Assembly: GCA_905178155.1 (NCBI GenBank)
Contig: CAJINV010000012.1
Span: forward strand, 2,196,166-2,260,165
DNA from: Amoebophrya sp. A120
Taxonomy: Eukaryota > Sar > Dinophyceae > Syndiniales > Amoebophryaceae
Direction of reading: 5' to 3'
DNA length: 64,000 nucleotides
The position numbers and the translations under genes are program-made. Within the stretch, counting starts at the first letter, position 1; each line of letters starts with the position of its first letter. Below the pieces are notes generated by a model. The model was not told the DNA's origin, made no database searches, and saw nothing but the letters and a program-made list of their open reading frames with translations. This document shows positions 1 through 11,703 of this stretch, piece after piece.

Positions 1-1916
1 CCGCCAATATGCCCACAGAGAAGATCGGCGCGCCGGGCTACAGGCTTGCTAACCCGACGTGAGCCAGAGGAGCAGCGACGCGCGCGCAAACCATTACCAA
101 GAAAATCCAAATTTGCGGGGGGCCCCTAAAGGCCGCGGGTACTGTACAACGAGGCTGGCGGCGCACACCAACCGCGCCGCCCCAACCCACCCTCCCTCGC
201 TTGGCCTCTTCGATCGGCGCAAAGCAGACTGGCAGAAGTGGCGGGGGCGCGCGGGGGTCGCGGGCGCGCGCCCGTTTCGCCCCGGCAGGAATGGGACTGG
301 GCGCGCAGAACCCCGGCCCTTTGTAATGTACAAACTAACCCGCCGGCGCCCGCGGCGCGACAGGCGGGGGGGCCCGGCGGCCCATGTTTCACGGCCTCGG
401 GGCCTCGGCGATAGAACAAGCAGGAAGCGCGCGGGACTGACTGGCCGGCCCGGGCCTGGCCATGGTCTTTTCCTCCCTTGTCCTCCTTGTTCTTGCTGGT
501 ACTTAGGAGGCGGAACCGGCGCCGGGCGCTGTCAGACCTGTCGCCCCCGCGGGGGGGCGAGCGGGGGCAGGGGCAAAAGGCACGCCACGGGCTGCCCAGC
601 GACTTGTCCTCAGCCTTGCCTTCGGGCTGATCAACCTGCTAGCCCCCACAAACAACCCACCGCCGTCGGCCGCGCTCGGGCGGTGTCTGCGGCATTGACC
701 TCCTTGAATAAGGGGCCCGACAATACCATACGAGCCGCGGGCCCGGCCAGCTCACTAAGCCAAACGACGCCTCTGCTGCGACCCAAGCCCCATTCTTGTT
801 CGCCAAGTCGTGGCCGTTGGGCGCGGAGCTGCGCGCCATGGCAAAGAAGCGAAGCACTGCAGCTTATTTCATACATTACTTAATTTTTTGGCGTTGCGAC
901 TGCAAGCAGACACGCCTCGGCCTCTCAATTTGAAATCGCAACTCTCCAGCCTTTCCCTCGGTTCTCAATGCTTGTTCTCTCAATCACTTCTTCCTCTCGA
1001 AGTTCACCCTCACACCCCACAAGCAAGTTTGCTTAGGGAAAGAGCCCTCACTAACTCGGGACCAAAGACGAGCCGACCCTTCCTTCAATTCACGGCAGGC
1101 GAGAACATTCGCAGAAGAATGTCGACGACGAGCAGAGGTCTAGCATGTATCTTGCGTTTCTAATCTGGAAAAGCAAGCCTTTCTTTCATCTCACATGTCC
1201 TTTTAGTTGTTCTACGTAGTAGCAAAGCCTTAGCTTCAACATCGCCTGGCGCGACTACGCCGATGCTCAAGAATGTTTCTTTCTAGGCCTAGGCTGGTGG
1301 TGAAGTCTTTATTCCAAATAGTGTACATCCTCGTTCTGTTTCGTATTTGTAACAAAACAAAACAGAAGGGCAGAGGATCGGGATTCATTTTTCAGTACTC
1401 TTGTCTCGACTCTTTTTGCATTTCTTTGGCAAAATATCGATATGCTATCTCCAGAGGTACTAGTGCTGGTAGGAGATAAATACGCTGTGAAAACTTCCCA
1501 CGCCCGGATGTGCCTCATCTGTCCGGCAGCTCGGAAAGTCTGCGGCTAGAGGCAAAACCACAGCGCCAGGTCTATGACAAGCACAAGTATGATATCCACT
1601 TCTCTAGAAGTAGCTCCTATCTCTGTATTGTATTTCCAAAAGTAACTTCGAGTAGATATTATATTCCGCAAAATGTTGAAAAGAAGACTTCAGAGCCTAC
1701 CAGGAGTGCTGTCCGCTCCATCTTGGATAGATTATCTATATCTGCTTCTTTGTTCGTCCACTGAATCTGTTGAAACTGATAAAAGTCTGTTCCTGCTTCA
1801 ATAAAAAATTACATGATGAGCCTCCAAATGACACGGCTACTGTTTTCGTCTCTGCCGCGTCACAACTCCTCCCAAATCCAAGTGTACGATTCTCCACCTC
1901 CGCTTCAAAACACAAC
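1..1916. other. Non-genic 3' flank of the tubulin gene, with a G+C-rich island at about 1-870
   Basis: Positions 1-870 are visibly very G+C-rich, with runs such as gcgcgggggtcgcgggcgcg. All six frames there give Arg/Pro/Gly-rich translations without a recognisable domain. From about 870 the composition drops to the level of the rest of the window and I see nothing coding up to the tubulin stop at 1917. A second similar island lies at about 5840-6790 on the other side of the tubulin gene. Confidence 0.6.
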
Positions 1917-4900
1917 TCACGCCCGCCCCTGCGTCGCGATGTAGCAGTCGGTTAATTCCGCTAATTCTTTTGCGATCGCCTCCTGCTCCGGGTTCAAAAT
2001 CGCAGCTTCGTTCAAAATCGGCTGCCCGCCCGGACCGGTATTCTCGCTGAAGAACTTGTCCTCCCACCGAGCGAATTCCTGGTACTGGTCGGAGACGTAG
2101 CGGAGGATGTTTCGGGATTCCATCATGTCCTGGGTGGAAATACCGTCCTGCTCGTACACGTGGAGGTAGGAACGGGACTTGTACCTGATTTGCATGTCGA
2201 TGTCGTGTTTGTCATGCAGAATATGCTATCAGATCTCAATAATGGTACTCACCATGTGCATGACAAGTTTCCGTGCACTAGACAAGCATCATCATTAGCC
2301 ATCACATGATCTTCAAAAGCCGTATAATTCTACAGTGAGTCCCAGTTGGCGCAAATTCGGTCGAACGCTTCGTGGATTGCCGTTGTGTTGGACACAAACG
2401 TGACTGAATCCCCCTGGCTATCATATGTAAAAACGTCCCCACCCCATAGTCAAGATGGGATATCTCCTAGACAAACCGACGAGCTTCTGTTGCTGTGCAT
2501 GACAAGTTTGGCGTCGTAGTGTAATCTTGTTTAGCTAGCTCCAGCAGCATCACAGATCTAGCTTATCATTCTGATTCGAACATCACGAATTCCAGAACAC
2601 GACCAGGAAATGCTTCTCATGGGGTTCCGTATGAGAAACACTTTAACTTTTACCATGCAGATTGGCATGACAAGTATGGGGTGGGAATGTTTTTACATAG
2701 GATACTGGCTCTCGTGTGGCACGGCGCAAATGGAGGAGGAAATGCTGTTTGGGATCCAGTCCGGAAAGTAGTGGTCAAATCGGGAGCCCGGCTTGTGCAG
2801 ATTGTAAATGACTTCATCCACCTCGGAAGAGTAGATGTTGCCTCGAAACGCGGCGAAAGAGGCGAGGAATCGGGCCTTCAGAATACCTGATAGGTAGATT
2901 AAGATAGCATCGTGATGATCATGACGTACTGGTTGTACGACTGCAACACAAATTTTTGCATCCGGCAATATGATCACCTCCATGCGCATCTTCATATTTA
3001 AACAAACGAAACTCGCGACGAACGGCAAATTATACCTTCCCTCGGATCCCCCGGGTTGAGTGGGTCGCATTTAATGCAAACGTTGTCCTTGGAAATCATT
3101 TGTTGCGCCAAATCCAGGACGGAAAATTTCCTGTATTCCTTGTTCGCCGGGCTGGTTAGTGGTGCGAAGGAGGATATGGAAGCGTCAGGTTTGAAATCGT
3201 CAAAGTTGAAAGAATTTGTAACGCATAAAATGCATGACCCGAGGCACGTGTGTTGCAGAGCAGGCAAGTGAGGCTGATTGTAAGCCTGTTTGGGGTTACA
3301 GCTCGAGCTGCTAAAGTAGCATGAGAAAATCGCTCTTCTTTGCCTAAACACCATGACAGAGTGGATTTACGGACCGCCGAAATTTGTCTTGCGCCACTTA
3401 GAAACTGGGTCCCAACTGGCATCCATTTTATGCATGACAAATTTTTGTCGATTTCAACTCTGACACATCCATAGAGGAACAGAGAAAGTGGGCGTTTTTG
3501 AACGGGACGAGGTTGTATCAAATGCAAATACGTCCGGGTCTGGAGAAGTGGTGAACTTGTTATGCCAGCTTTGTATTCGTGGAAAATATGTATTGCAGAA
3601 CCAACAAAAGTCGCAGGCACTTTTGTCATGCAAAAACAAAAAGGCAGCTTCTCACGCGGATTGCGTATAAGAAAGCGCTCTGGAGAGTTCTTGTCATGCT
3701 GGGCTGCATTCGGAAATAGTTCCGTCATCCACATTTTGGCATCACAGGTTTCCAGACCCAGACATGTTTGCACTTGATAGGTTGGTCTGCATTTTTCTCA
3801 AATCCGCATCCAGGATACCAGGGAGGCGGAGACAGGAGGTGATACCTTTTGTTTAATAAATAAATGGCGTTTTTTGGGTTAAATTTTGTACCATGACAAG
3901 AATTTCTTCGACCGCACTACAAATACTTACCATCTACACCTAGATCTAGTCCATCTTTGAATTTATTTCCGAAATAAATACTTGTCAAGCAGCTGTACCC
4001 ACTTATCCTTACCTGTCATGCACAACCCCACGATGTTGTTCAGGTGACTCAGTTTTGGCACATCCACTTCACAGGTGTTTTGCACAATCTGCCCAAGTGC
4101 TGCATTGTCGTAGAGAAAGCACTGGTGGCAGTACTCTAGCAGATCCTGCATCCCCAGAGCGGCATTGTATCTGATAATGAATGTATGTATGAGTTAATTT
4201 TTTGTATTTTTTGTCAATCATGCAAGACGAGAGGTGTTTGTCATGCCATCCTCAGCATCAGAACCGGGTGCAAAAAAAAAAACAATACGGCTCCAGAATG
4301 ACGTCTGTAAGCCCGGGCGATGGCACCACGGTGAAGGACTGCAAAATGCACTTGCTTCCCTTGTCGAGGTAGTCGTATCTGTGATGCGTAGTTTGCATTT
4401 GACGGCACTTTGTCATGCATGGATCACCACTGCATTTTTTGCAACAGTAGCAGGAGCGTCATGCGAAGAAACTTTGTGATGCATAACTTCCGAAATAAAT
4501 ACAGTGTTTTCAGTAGCAGCCCTGTCAACCCGGATCCCGCACCGCCGCATATTGAGTGTGTGAATTGTACTCCTTGGAGGCACTCGCACTTCTCCACTTC
4601 TTTTCGTACGTTCTCGAGCACCTGGTGATGGAATAGTTCGTGGCGGTTTATTTCGGAGCATGAGCAACGGTTGTATTGTATACATGACAAAATCGAATCA
4701 CATTCACATTCAGCGTTGTGCATGACAAAGGACCACACTTCAAAGAGCGCTGACCTGATCCGCCAAGTCGGGCCCTTCTGTGTGAAAGGCTTTTGCGTAG
4801 CAGTTCCCTGATCCTTCGTCATTGCCAATTACGTTTTCTGGTCTGTACAGCCCTCCTAGTCCGTCACTCGTTATCTGCGCCAAATCGCTCATGTTGGTAT

Positions 4901-5321
4901 CTACCTGTTATCAACATGTTATGATTTTTCACATCAACCTTTGAACAATTTTACAACATCGAAAAAGCCACTGGATGAAGAGCGCGTCATCATCAAAGTC
5001 AAAGAAAATGAGTCCGCGTCAACATCCAAGGTTCCAGCCGTGTTCTAGTACTAGTATCGCCCTTGGGACGTAGCGGCCCGCGCTGCCCTCGTTGAAGAAG
5101 ACGTCAATGTGCTCTTGGTAGATGTCCCCTTCTTCCCCCGTGTACCTACCATTCATCTGTCCGCTGCCTTCGAAATTGATTTTGTGCTCGGACGCGATGT
5201 CCCGCCAGAACTCGTGGCCGATCGCATTTCCGCACTTCCCGACCTGAATGTGGATGATCTCACGCCCGGCGGCATGGCCGTGCTTCTTGGCCGGGTGCCC
5301 ACCCTTCTCTGGAGGAGGCAT
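1917..5321 (-). CDS. Divergent beta-like tubulin, 11 exons, three introners
   Basis: A tubulin-superfamily GTPase of the microtubule cytoskeleton. Exons (5' to 3'): 5321-5039, 4900-4755, 4621-4503, 4378-4289, 4170-4013, 3845-3785, 3515-3479, 3174-3036, 2886-2710, 2418-2334, 2184-1917; joined they give 521 codons including the stop. Beta-tubulin landmarks appear in order: [36 protein letters not shown] (the glycine signature, normally GGGTGSG), [15 protein letters not shown], a helix ending [40 protein letters not shown] and [12 protein letters not shown]. It is unusual in having about 20 extra residues before REII, a changed glycine loop, and a C-terminal extension ending YIATQGRA instead of an acidic tail. 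Conventional introns have GT-AG ends; the first fits best as GC-AG. Three introners interrupt exons. Beta versus a minor tubulin class is not settled. The start is the only ATG just before the conserved REII. Confidence 0.9.
2419..2704. mobile_element. Introner, family D (variant)
   Basis: Terminal inverted repeats TATCATATGTAAAAACGTCC and TATCCTATGTAAAAACATTC enclose copies of the TTTGTCATGC-type core. A perfect 5-bp duplication ctggc lies on both sides. It interrupts the tubulin gene; removal with one duplication copy joins ESQ to GDSVTF in frame. Confidence 0.88.
3175..3473. mobile_element. Introner, family F
   Basis: Ends read TATGGAAGCGTCAGGTTTGA and TATGGATGTGTCAGAGTTGA as inverted repeats; the flanking duplication is gagga on both sides. 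It splits the tubulin segment HFLCSSFAPLT, which has normal tubulin length only after the element and one duplication copy are removed. Confidence 0.9.
3516..3779. mobile_element. Introner, family A
   Basis: Ends TATCAAATGCAAATACGTCC and TATCAAGTGCAAACATGTCT, each followed by GGGTCTGG-type sequence. The duplication ggttg is perfect. It interrupts the tubulin gene; removal restores [15 protein letters not shown], matching the tubulin family without gap. Confidence 0.92.
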
Positions 5322-7125
5322 GGTTCTACTTGCGGGTGAAGTTGTGGATTGATTTCTTGACTTTACGATCTGCGGCGTCTCACACTGGTTTCGCTTTCGG
5401 CTCTCATGTACGTTGGGACACTTACTGCAGCTCAACGAGGTGCGAATTTTGGTTGACGCAAAATATCAGCTCAGAGCCTTTGTTCGTAGGAACTCAAAAA
5501 CAACGAACAAAAGCGAAACCAAAACAAGAAGACGACGACGACGAAAAAATAAAAGTCCGATGGACCCGAAAAACTGATGGATGAAGTAGAAGTACCGACA
5601 AAGGAGGAGCTAGGGCGCGGAGGTAGGAACCACAATCCTGGCACTCATTAACCCAGCCTCCCAAATGCTCACCACGAACAATTGTTGTGGCCGCTTAACA
5701 GATGAAAGAGCGCAGGAGCGGCTGACTACACTGCGACTGAGGCTACGGACTTTTGTTTTCCAAAGAATGAACCACGCGGCCAACATGCACCGCTATCAGT
5801 CTGACAGACTGCGAGCATGCTTCCAAACATGGCGGCCGATGGGGGAATAATGAGCAACATCACCAAGGGGCGGCCAAGGTGGAGCAAGACACTCACGCCG
5901 GGCGCCGCCAGCCGACCGGCAGTGCCTTCCTTGGGCTGGTCGGCCGGCGCGCGCACGAACGATCAAGGCGGGGTGGCGCGGGCGGGCGGAGTCGGCTGCC
6001 GAGCGCGCAACCCCGCCCTGGAGCCCAAGGAAGGCCGCGCCGAGCGGGGGGGGGCGCCCACCACGCTCGTGGCCCGGGGGCGTCTAACTACATACACTCC
6101 ACAGGCAGCAGCGCCGCCCCAAGCTAGCAAATCGGCCGCCTGGGAGAGGAGGCGCGGGCGCCTCTAGCTACGTGCCCCGGCGCCCGGCGGCACGCTGCGC
6201 CCAGCACGGGCGCGCCCGCAAATGCGGCCGGTGGCCACGCATCGCCCTGCCCCCGCCGGGAAGCCCCACGGGCGGACACGCAAAAAATAAAAAGGCCCGC
6301 GCGCGCCGTGCGTAGTTGTTTCGCGTCGGCCTCCTTGACGAAGGTAGCGAACCCAGGCGCCGGCCGCTCGGCTCGCGGCGCACGCGCGAAGACTTTGCGC
6401 GGCCGCCCCGCGGGCCGCCTTGCGGTACTAAAGTCGGGCGCCCTTTGCGGGACCGCTCGCGCGCGCCACGTTTTCCCCGAGGCGGCGGGGCGTGTGCAAG
6501 ATTATGGGCGCGAACATCGCGCCACTCGTGCCGCGTCGCAGAGGTTCTCGACTTGCGTCGCGATCAAATTGGCCACGCCCGGCAGGCCTCGAGAATCCAC
6601 CCGGGCCCGCCCCCCGTAGGCGGGGCGCTCCACGGGCGAGAGGCGCCAAACTGCGCCCGGTGGCAAGGGTGCACGGGCCCAAAAACGCGGGCGAAGGCGT
6701 CGCCCACCGAAAACGCGACAGCGAGAGCGCAAGCACTGGCGCCCCTCTCTTGGCATGCCGAGCTCTTCTCGTTGGATCTGGGCATAGTTCAGTTCCAACT
6801 ACATCACCAAATCTGTATGTGACACAAGAACACACGACACAACAACTTCCGTACTATTTGTCACAAGCTGGTGCAACTTGCGAGGTCCTCCGCTTATTTG
6901 CAAATTCAGCAGCATATTGAAACTTCTTCCGGCGCACACTAATTCATCAGCTCTCGTCTGCCATGGACAGTCATTGTTTGTAGAAAAATGTCGTGGCGGG
7001 CGCAAAAGGTAACCCAGCACACAAAAAGAACTTTCCAGTGAGTTTCCATCAAAAGTCGTGTCACCGTCATTGCAGACGCACGCAAATAAGCAGCAATTTT
7101 CCACTGCTACGGAAATCTTTCGCTT
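5322..7125. other. Intergenic, with a G+C-rich island at about 5840-6790
   Basis: This lies between the tubulin start and the stop of the next gene. The island resembles the one at the left edge in composition, with many cgcg and ggcgcc runs. It translates to Arg/Pro/Ala-rich products in several frames on both strands with no recognisable domain or codon pattern. The edges (5322-5840 and 6790-7125) are of ordinary composition and hold nothing I recognise. Confidence 0.55.
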
Positions 7126-9913
7126 TCAAAAAAACACCCCTCTCTCCTCCCCTAGCGTTTTCCGGGCAATCAAGCTCGACAAATCTTCCTCCTTCGTTTT
7201 GTACTTTTTCCCACCTTCCCGTCTCTGCTGCTGCTGCCCCGCTAGAGTGAGCTGCTGCTGCTGACCCAACTTTTGTCGTTTGGCTTTTATCCTGCTTCTA
7301 TTTCCCGTCAAGTCCCCAGCTGCATCCTCGTCGGATTCATCTTCGGAACCACTTCTCCTATCTCCTCCCTTTACCAACTTTTCCGCTTTCAGCTTCTCCT
7401 GCACCTTGTCCCGGAGTTGTTCCGCTTTCGCAGAAAGTTCGGCGAGGTAGGACGAGGAGCTTGATGTCATCGTTGTGGTCGACGCAGATGTTCTTGAGCT
7501 GCCAGAAGCTCCTCCTACACCGGCGTTGTACGGAGGAGCAGCTGCTGAAGAAGAGGACGAAGTGGCTCCTGAAGATTTTTTCGCCGGCGCAAGCAGGTAC
7601 TCCATCAGATTCCCCTGCCATTTGGAGAAGCGTAGCCTCAAATAATTTCCGATCTGGAGGGTGAAGGAGGTGTTTTGTTGTAGATTCGCTTTACTGTGCT
7701 GTAGTACTGCGTCACCGTCTTTTTTCCGATTTGATGTTCTTGACGAGCTCTGCGTCTGCTCTACTGCTTGCCCGAGCACCACCTCCGTCGTTTTAGAAGT
7801 GTCGTCGAAGTCGACAACTTTGTCGTTGACCCGGATTTCGAACAAACTTCGTATCCTCTGTAGTTCTTGAGCTTCTTTTTCCTCGTCGTCACTGAAAGAC
7901 TCGTCGCTCCCAGCATTCTCGCTTTTGTCCTCGCTTTCGTCTTCGTCTACCTCTACGATGGTTTGCTTAATCTTGTTTTTCTTAGTCCTGCTTTTGCTGC
8001 TCCTTCCACCTGCAGCTCCAGGGGAGGTTTTCTTCCTTCTATCAGCACCCGTCCGACTGCTGCTTCTCGCAGAAGTACTAGATGATGCAGCTCCTGCGAC
8101 AAAGTTCTTCAATCTCACACTTCCATCCCTCGCAGACACGTCTACTCGCAACACCAATCTCGGCAATTTCGAGTACTGCAACTCCGGCAAGAGCATGGAG
8201 CCTATCAACACCGAGCCGTTTTGGTACACCCCGTTAGAATTCTTCCCGCCGACCCGGTTGTTCTTATACCTGCCCGCAAGAACGCCACCGCTGCTACCAT
8301 GATTCGGGAAGAAAAGAAACGGTGCTTCCTCCCTGCAAGTTTCCAGCTCTGCGAGAAACAGGTCGCTCTTTGCTTTCAAAGAAGTTTGACTGTTGTGGTA
8401 GTTTTTCTGCTGCCGCTGTTCGATCTGTTTCAAGTGCTTTTCGACAACAAATCGTGCTAGATAACTCGGCAGCTTTTTAAGCTCGTTCCTGACTTCCGGT
8501 GTCCACTTCTGTTTGCTAGCCTGGTCCTCCACAAATTTCCGGTTTTGCTCGTCGTTGGGATCATTCATGTGTTCCGGTCCTCGCCGGTCGTCGACACTTC
8601 TAGCAGCGCTTGGGCTTCTTGTCCCCGACGTGGTCCCAAACTGCACTGGCTCCCCAGTCAGGATGAACGGCATGCCGGCTTGGCCGGGAAGAAGATCCTC
8701 ATCGTCGAGTACTTCCTCTTCCTTCTCAATCGGAATAGTCGGGTCCGCTTCGCCGATTTCAATACCGAGCGCTTCCACGACTGCTTCGCCTGCCTGCCGG
8801 CTCATTTCATCGGCAGACCTTCTCTTATTTCGGGAAGATGCAGTCGCGCCGTGGTTCTTTGTTATTGTTATTGGGTTTGAACCTGTTGGCGTTTTGTTGT
8901 AAAACTTTTCCAAATCTTTCTGACTCACGTATTTGTTCTTGATCTTCTCCTTTTCATCCGCCGCCAGCTTCGCTTCCTGTTCTTGTTTCCTTTTCCGCAG
9001 CCAGTCTGCGGCGCTGGAGGTGGCGGCCGAATCGTCTTGCTGATCAGGAAGTCCTGCTGCTCCAGATAACGCTGCATTTTTCCCGATTATACCTGCGGCC
9101 CCTTGCTGCTGTTGATTCAACAGATTCGCCTGCTCTACTCCTGAGGATAATTGATGATTTGTCGCCCCGTAATTCGCGTCAGTCGGCGGAATTGGTATCC
9201 GTGTCCAAATTTCCGCGTTCACCGCGGCATTTCCGCTCTGCCAGATGGGCATCACATCCTGCGTTTCTTTCTCGAATTGAAACAAAACCCCGGAGTTCTG
9301 GTCCCAGATGAATAGCTGTTTCGTCTTCGATTCGAGGTAGTAGCATTTCGGAAAGGCGGTCGCGGATATGGGACTCTCAAGCGTTACACTCTCAGCTGTT
9401 ACATGAATTTGTCATGCAAAGCTACCATTATCATCCACGCGATCAAGCTGCTTCGCATGGTAAATGTGCGAAGGGCTAAGCAGCACCGAAATCTGTGCGG
9501 AATTTGTAATGCTAGAGGTGCAATTGTCCCCCTTTGACTTTTGCTATTCTTGCATTACAAATTCATGTGACAGTTGGGAATGTAACAATTGAGGGCCCCA
9601 TAGCGGATGTTTTTGGGTTGTGGTTCTCCGTGTCCACTTGCCAGCGGTCTATCGCATCCTTGTACAGCTCGAGGAGAGGATCTTCTTCCGCGTCAGGGGT
9701 TTGTTTTTTCGTGGCCTTTTTATCCAATTTGTTGCAACATCCAGGTCCTGTTTTATTTTTCTTTCCCTTATTGATGCCTTGAAATGGACCACGCCGTTGT
9801 TCCCTGCTGTCTTCATTTTCAACATCCGACAAACCCGAATCCTTGTCGCTGCTATCGTCGCTGTTGTTCGCGAAATCATCCAGAGAAACCGCGGAGAGCT
9901 GGGGGCCCGACAT
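7126..9913 (-). CDS. Low-complexity nuclear-type protein with a Tyr/aromatic-rich segment, function unknown
   Basis: Two exons, 9913-9608 and 9366-7126, joined across one family C introner, give 848 residues. The N-terminus is acidic and serine-rich (DDFANNSDDSSDKDSG). Near residues 80-130 is the segment DPLLELYKDAIDRWQV followed, across the splice, by SATAFPKCYYLESKTKQLF and then IWDQNSGVLFQFE. This faintly resembles aromatic OCRE or WW-type repeats of splicing-related proteins. The middle is charged and helical, with LARFVVEKHLKQIEQRQQK. The last third alternates Ser/Ala/Lys tracts with a beta-rich stretch (LPRLVLRVDVS, then SFTLQIGNYLRLRFSKWQ). A distant AGGF1-like OCRE plus FHA arrangement is possible but weak. 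The stop is at 7126-7128 and the start is the first ATG in frame. Confidence 0.75.
9367..9602. mobile_element. Introner, family C
   Basis: Ends TATGGGGCCCTCAATTGTTA and TATGGGACTCTCAAGCGTTA form inverted repeats. The duplication gcgga is perfect. Removal joins NPKTSA to TAFPKCYY in frame and makes the two-exon coding length divisible by three. Confidence 0.9.
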
Positions 9914-11703
9914 GTTTCTGTGTCGTCGATGAAGATTGAGGTTTTACTGGTAGATTTTGAGTACAAGCCCGGAGATGGAACAACTACATCAGGTCGCAGC
10001 TTCGAGCAGGGGGGGGCTACTCTTACGCAGGCATTAGATTCGACATCGACTTCGACTTCAAAGGTGGCACGATGTACGTAGTTCGCTGAGTACAGGAGGC
10101 TCACTGTAAAAAGACATGAATTCCTTCGAGGAATCGCAGCACGCAGATGAGGGGTCAGCTCCCAATCATATATTGTTTCCAAAAGCAAAGGACACTGGTG
10201 TTGGCGACCAAACTACATGGTGTGCGAAGATTTTTCATCTTCACGATTTACAAAAGATCGCATCTTCACTTTGCGCCCGCCCGTCAATGATCGGAGCTTC
10301 GAGTTTGATGAATTGAATGACGCGCAGGCGAGTGGGAACTAGCGGAACCAGGGATCAACACATTTTGAATCATGAAAAACTACAACTTGTACTAGATGAA
10401 CTCATGGAACATAACTTCATGCCCTCGCGGCCCTCCAGAAGATGAACAAGCAAAGGCGTTTACTACTAGTTATTAAAGGGAACAGCTTCTTTTTTTCATT
10501 CTTCAACCCGAAGCCGTTCTTCGAGGTACTAGACGACCACAACTTCATATGATTTTTGCTTGCGGTTTTTTCTTTCCAAAATCTTACAGTAGCTAATATT
10601 CAAGGGGGGGCAAATGTCTAAGAAGGCGGTGGTGTGGAGTGGTCGGGGCTTAGAGTTTTTTCATCCATTGAAAAAACTATTTTGCCCATGCTACGAGCCA
10701 CCGCCTTTCTTTTTTTGCTCCAGCCAGAGATGAAAGTCTTTGCGCAACTTTTACAAGAACCAGAGAGGCACTACTACTCAAAGTAGCGTCAGTTTCTTCT
10801 TGTGCTTCTTCATCTTGTGCAGCCAGCATCAACATCATACATAGATACATCACCCGGCCTGGTTTTGACATCAATTCTTGTTTTTCAGAAAGCGGGTAAG
10901 AGCAGCTCTGAGGAAATCTATTCTCGCAGAGCTTTTACCGCTGTGGTGCACTCCGCTACTAGACAATGGTGTAAACAGTAAACCACTCCTAGAGCAGTTC
11001 TTCTTGTGCTTTGGTCCGAATAATTTAGACCTACAAAGAATCGCAATCGTAAACCTAGACGAGCTACATTTATGCACAATTTCTCCGGTAAAACAGTTGC
11101 GACGGAGCAGGCGCAATTTTTGTGAATACATGTGTTCTAAATCTAGTAAAACGGGATGTGTTCTTTGTTCTTCGTTGGGCTGTGCATAGTAGAATGAATA
11201 GAACATCGGCATCGCCGCGGGTTCATTTTTTTGTCAAAAATGCGCTATGTTTGATTTTCCTCTTTGTTCCCACAACATAGAGAATTTTCCACAAAAAAGT
11301 CACCTAAAAGTTCGAGCAGATATTTGCTTTGTTAGAGCAAAAATCACTCTACTGTCGTGTATGTAGCACGTCTACATCACATTGCGAGACGATCACGATA
11401 TAGATATACAACTACTTCCCTTTCGTGTCATTACTTTCCTCCGTAAAAATCATGACAGACTGGAGGTGCCTTTGATCGATTAGACTGGGTATAGCATTTC
11501 AGTTTTTTTTCAAACCAAAACTTAGGGCCGACGAGTACGCAAAACATGAATATGTGAGGACTCTTTGTTGTTCCGAGCCAAAACCATCAACAAGTGGTTG
11601 GACAGAACTACAGCTATGTGAACGATTTTCAAAAAAAAACATTATGATTGAAATATCCTTAATTACGAAGCCGGCGGGTAAACTTCTACCCGCTTTTTAC
11701 CTC
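9914..11703. other. Intergenic region without a recognised gene
   Basis: About 1.8 kb between two minus-strand genes. Reading frames are short and of non-coding character on both strands. No introner, RNA gene or repeat was recognised. Confidence 0.5.

Noticed and set aside
59-883. Long plus-strand open frame of 274 codons at the left edge
   Set aside because: The region is extremely G+C-rich, where stop codons are rare by composition. Several other frames are equally open and the translation is Arg/Pro/Gly-rich with no domain.
6308-6920. Overlapping long frames on both strands at 6308-6920
   Set aside because: Same composition effect in the second G+C-rich island. The frames are mutually exclusive and lack any recognisable motif.
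7126-9913. Firm assignment as AGGF1 (OCRE plus FHA)
   Set aside because: Only a vague aromatic segment and a beta-rich tail support it. The conserved FHA Gly-Arg and Ser-x-x-His residues were not found.
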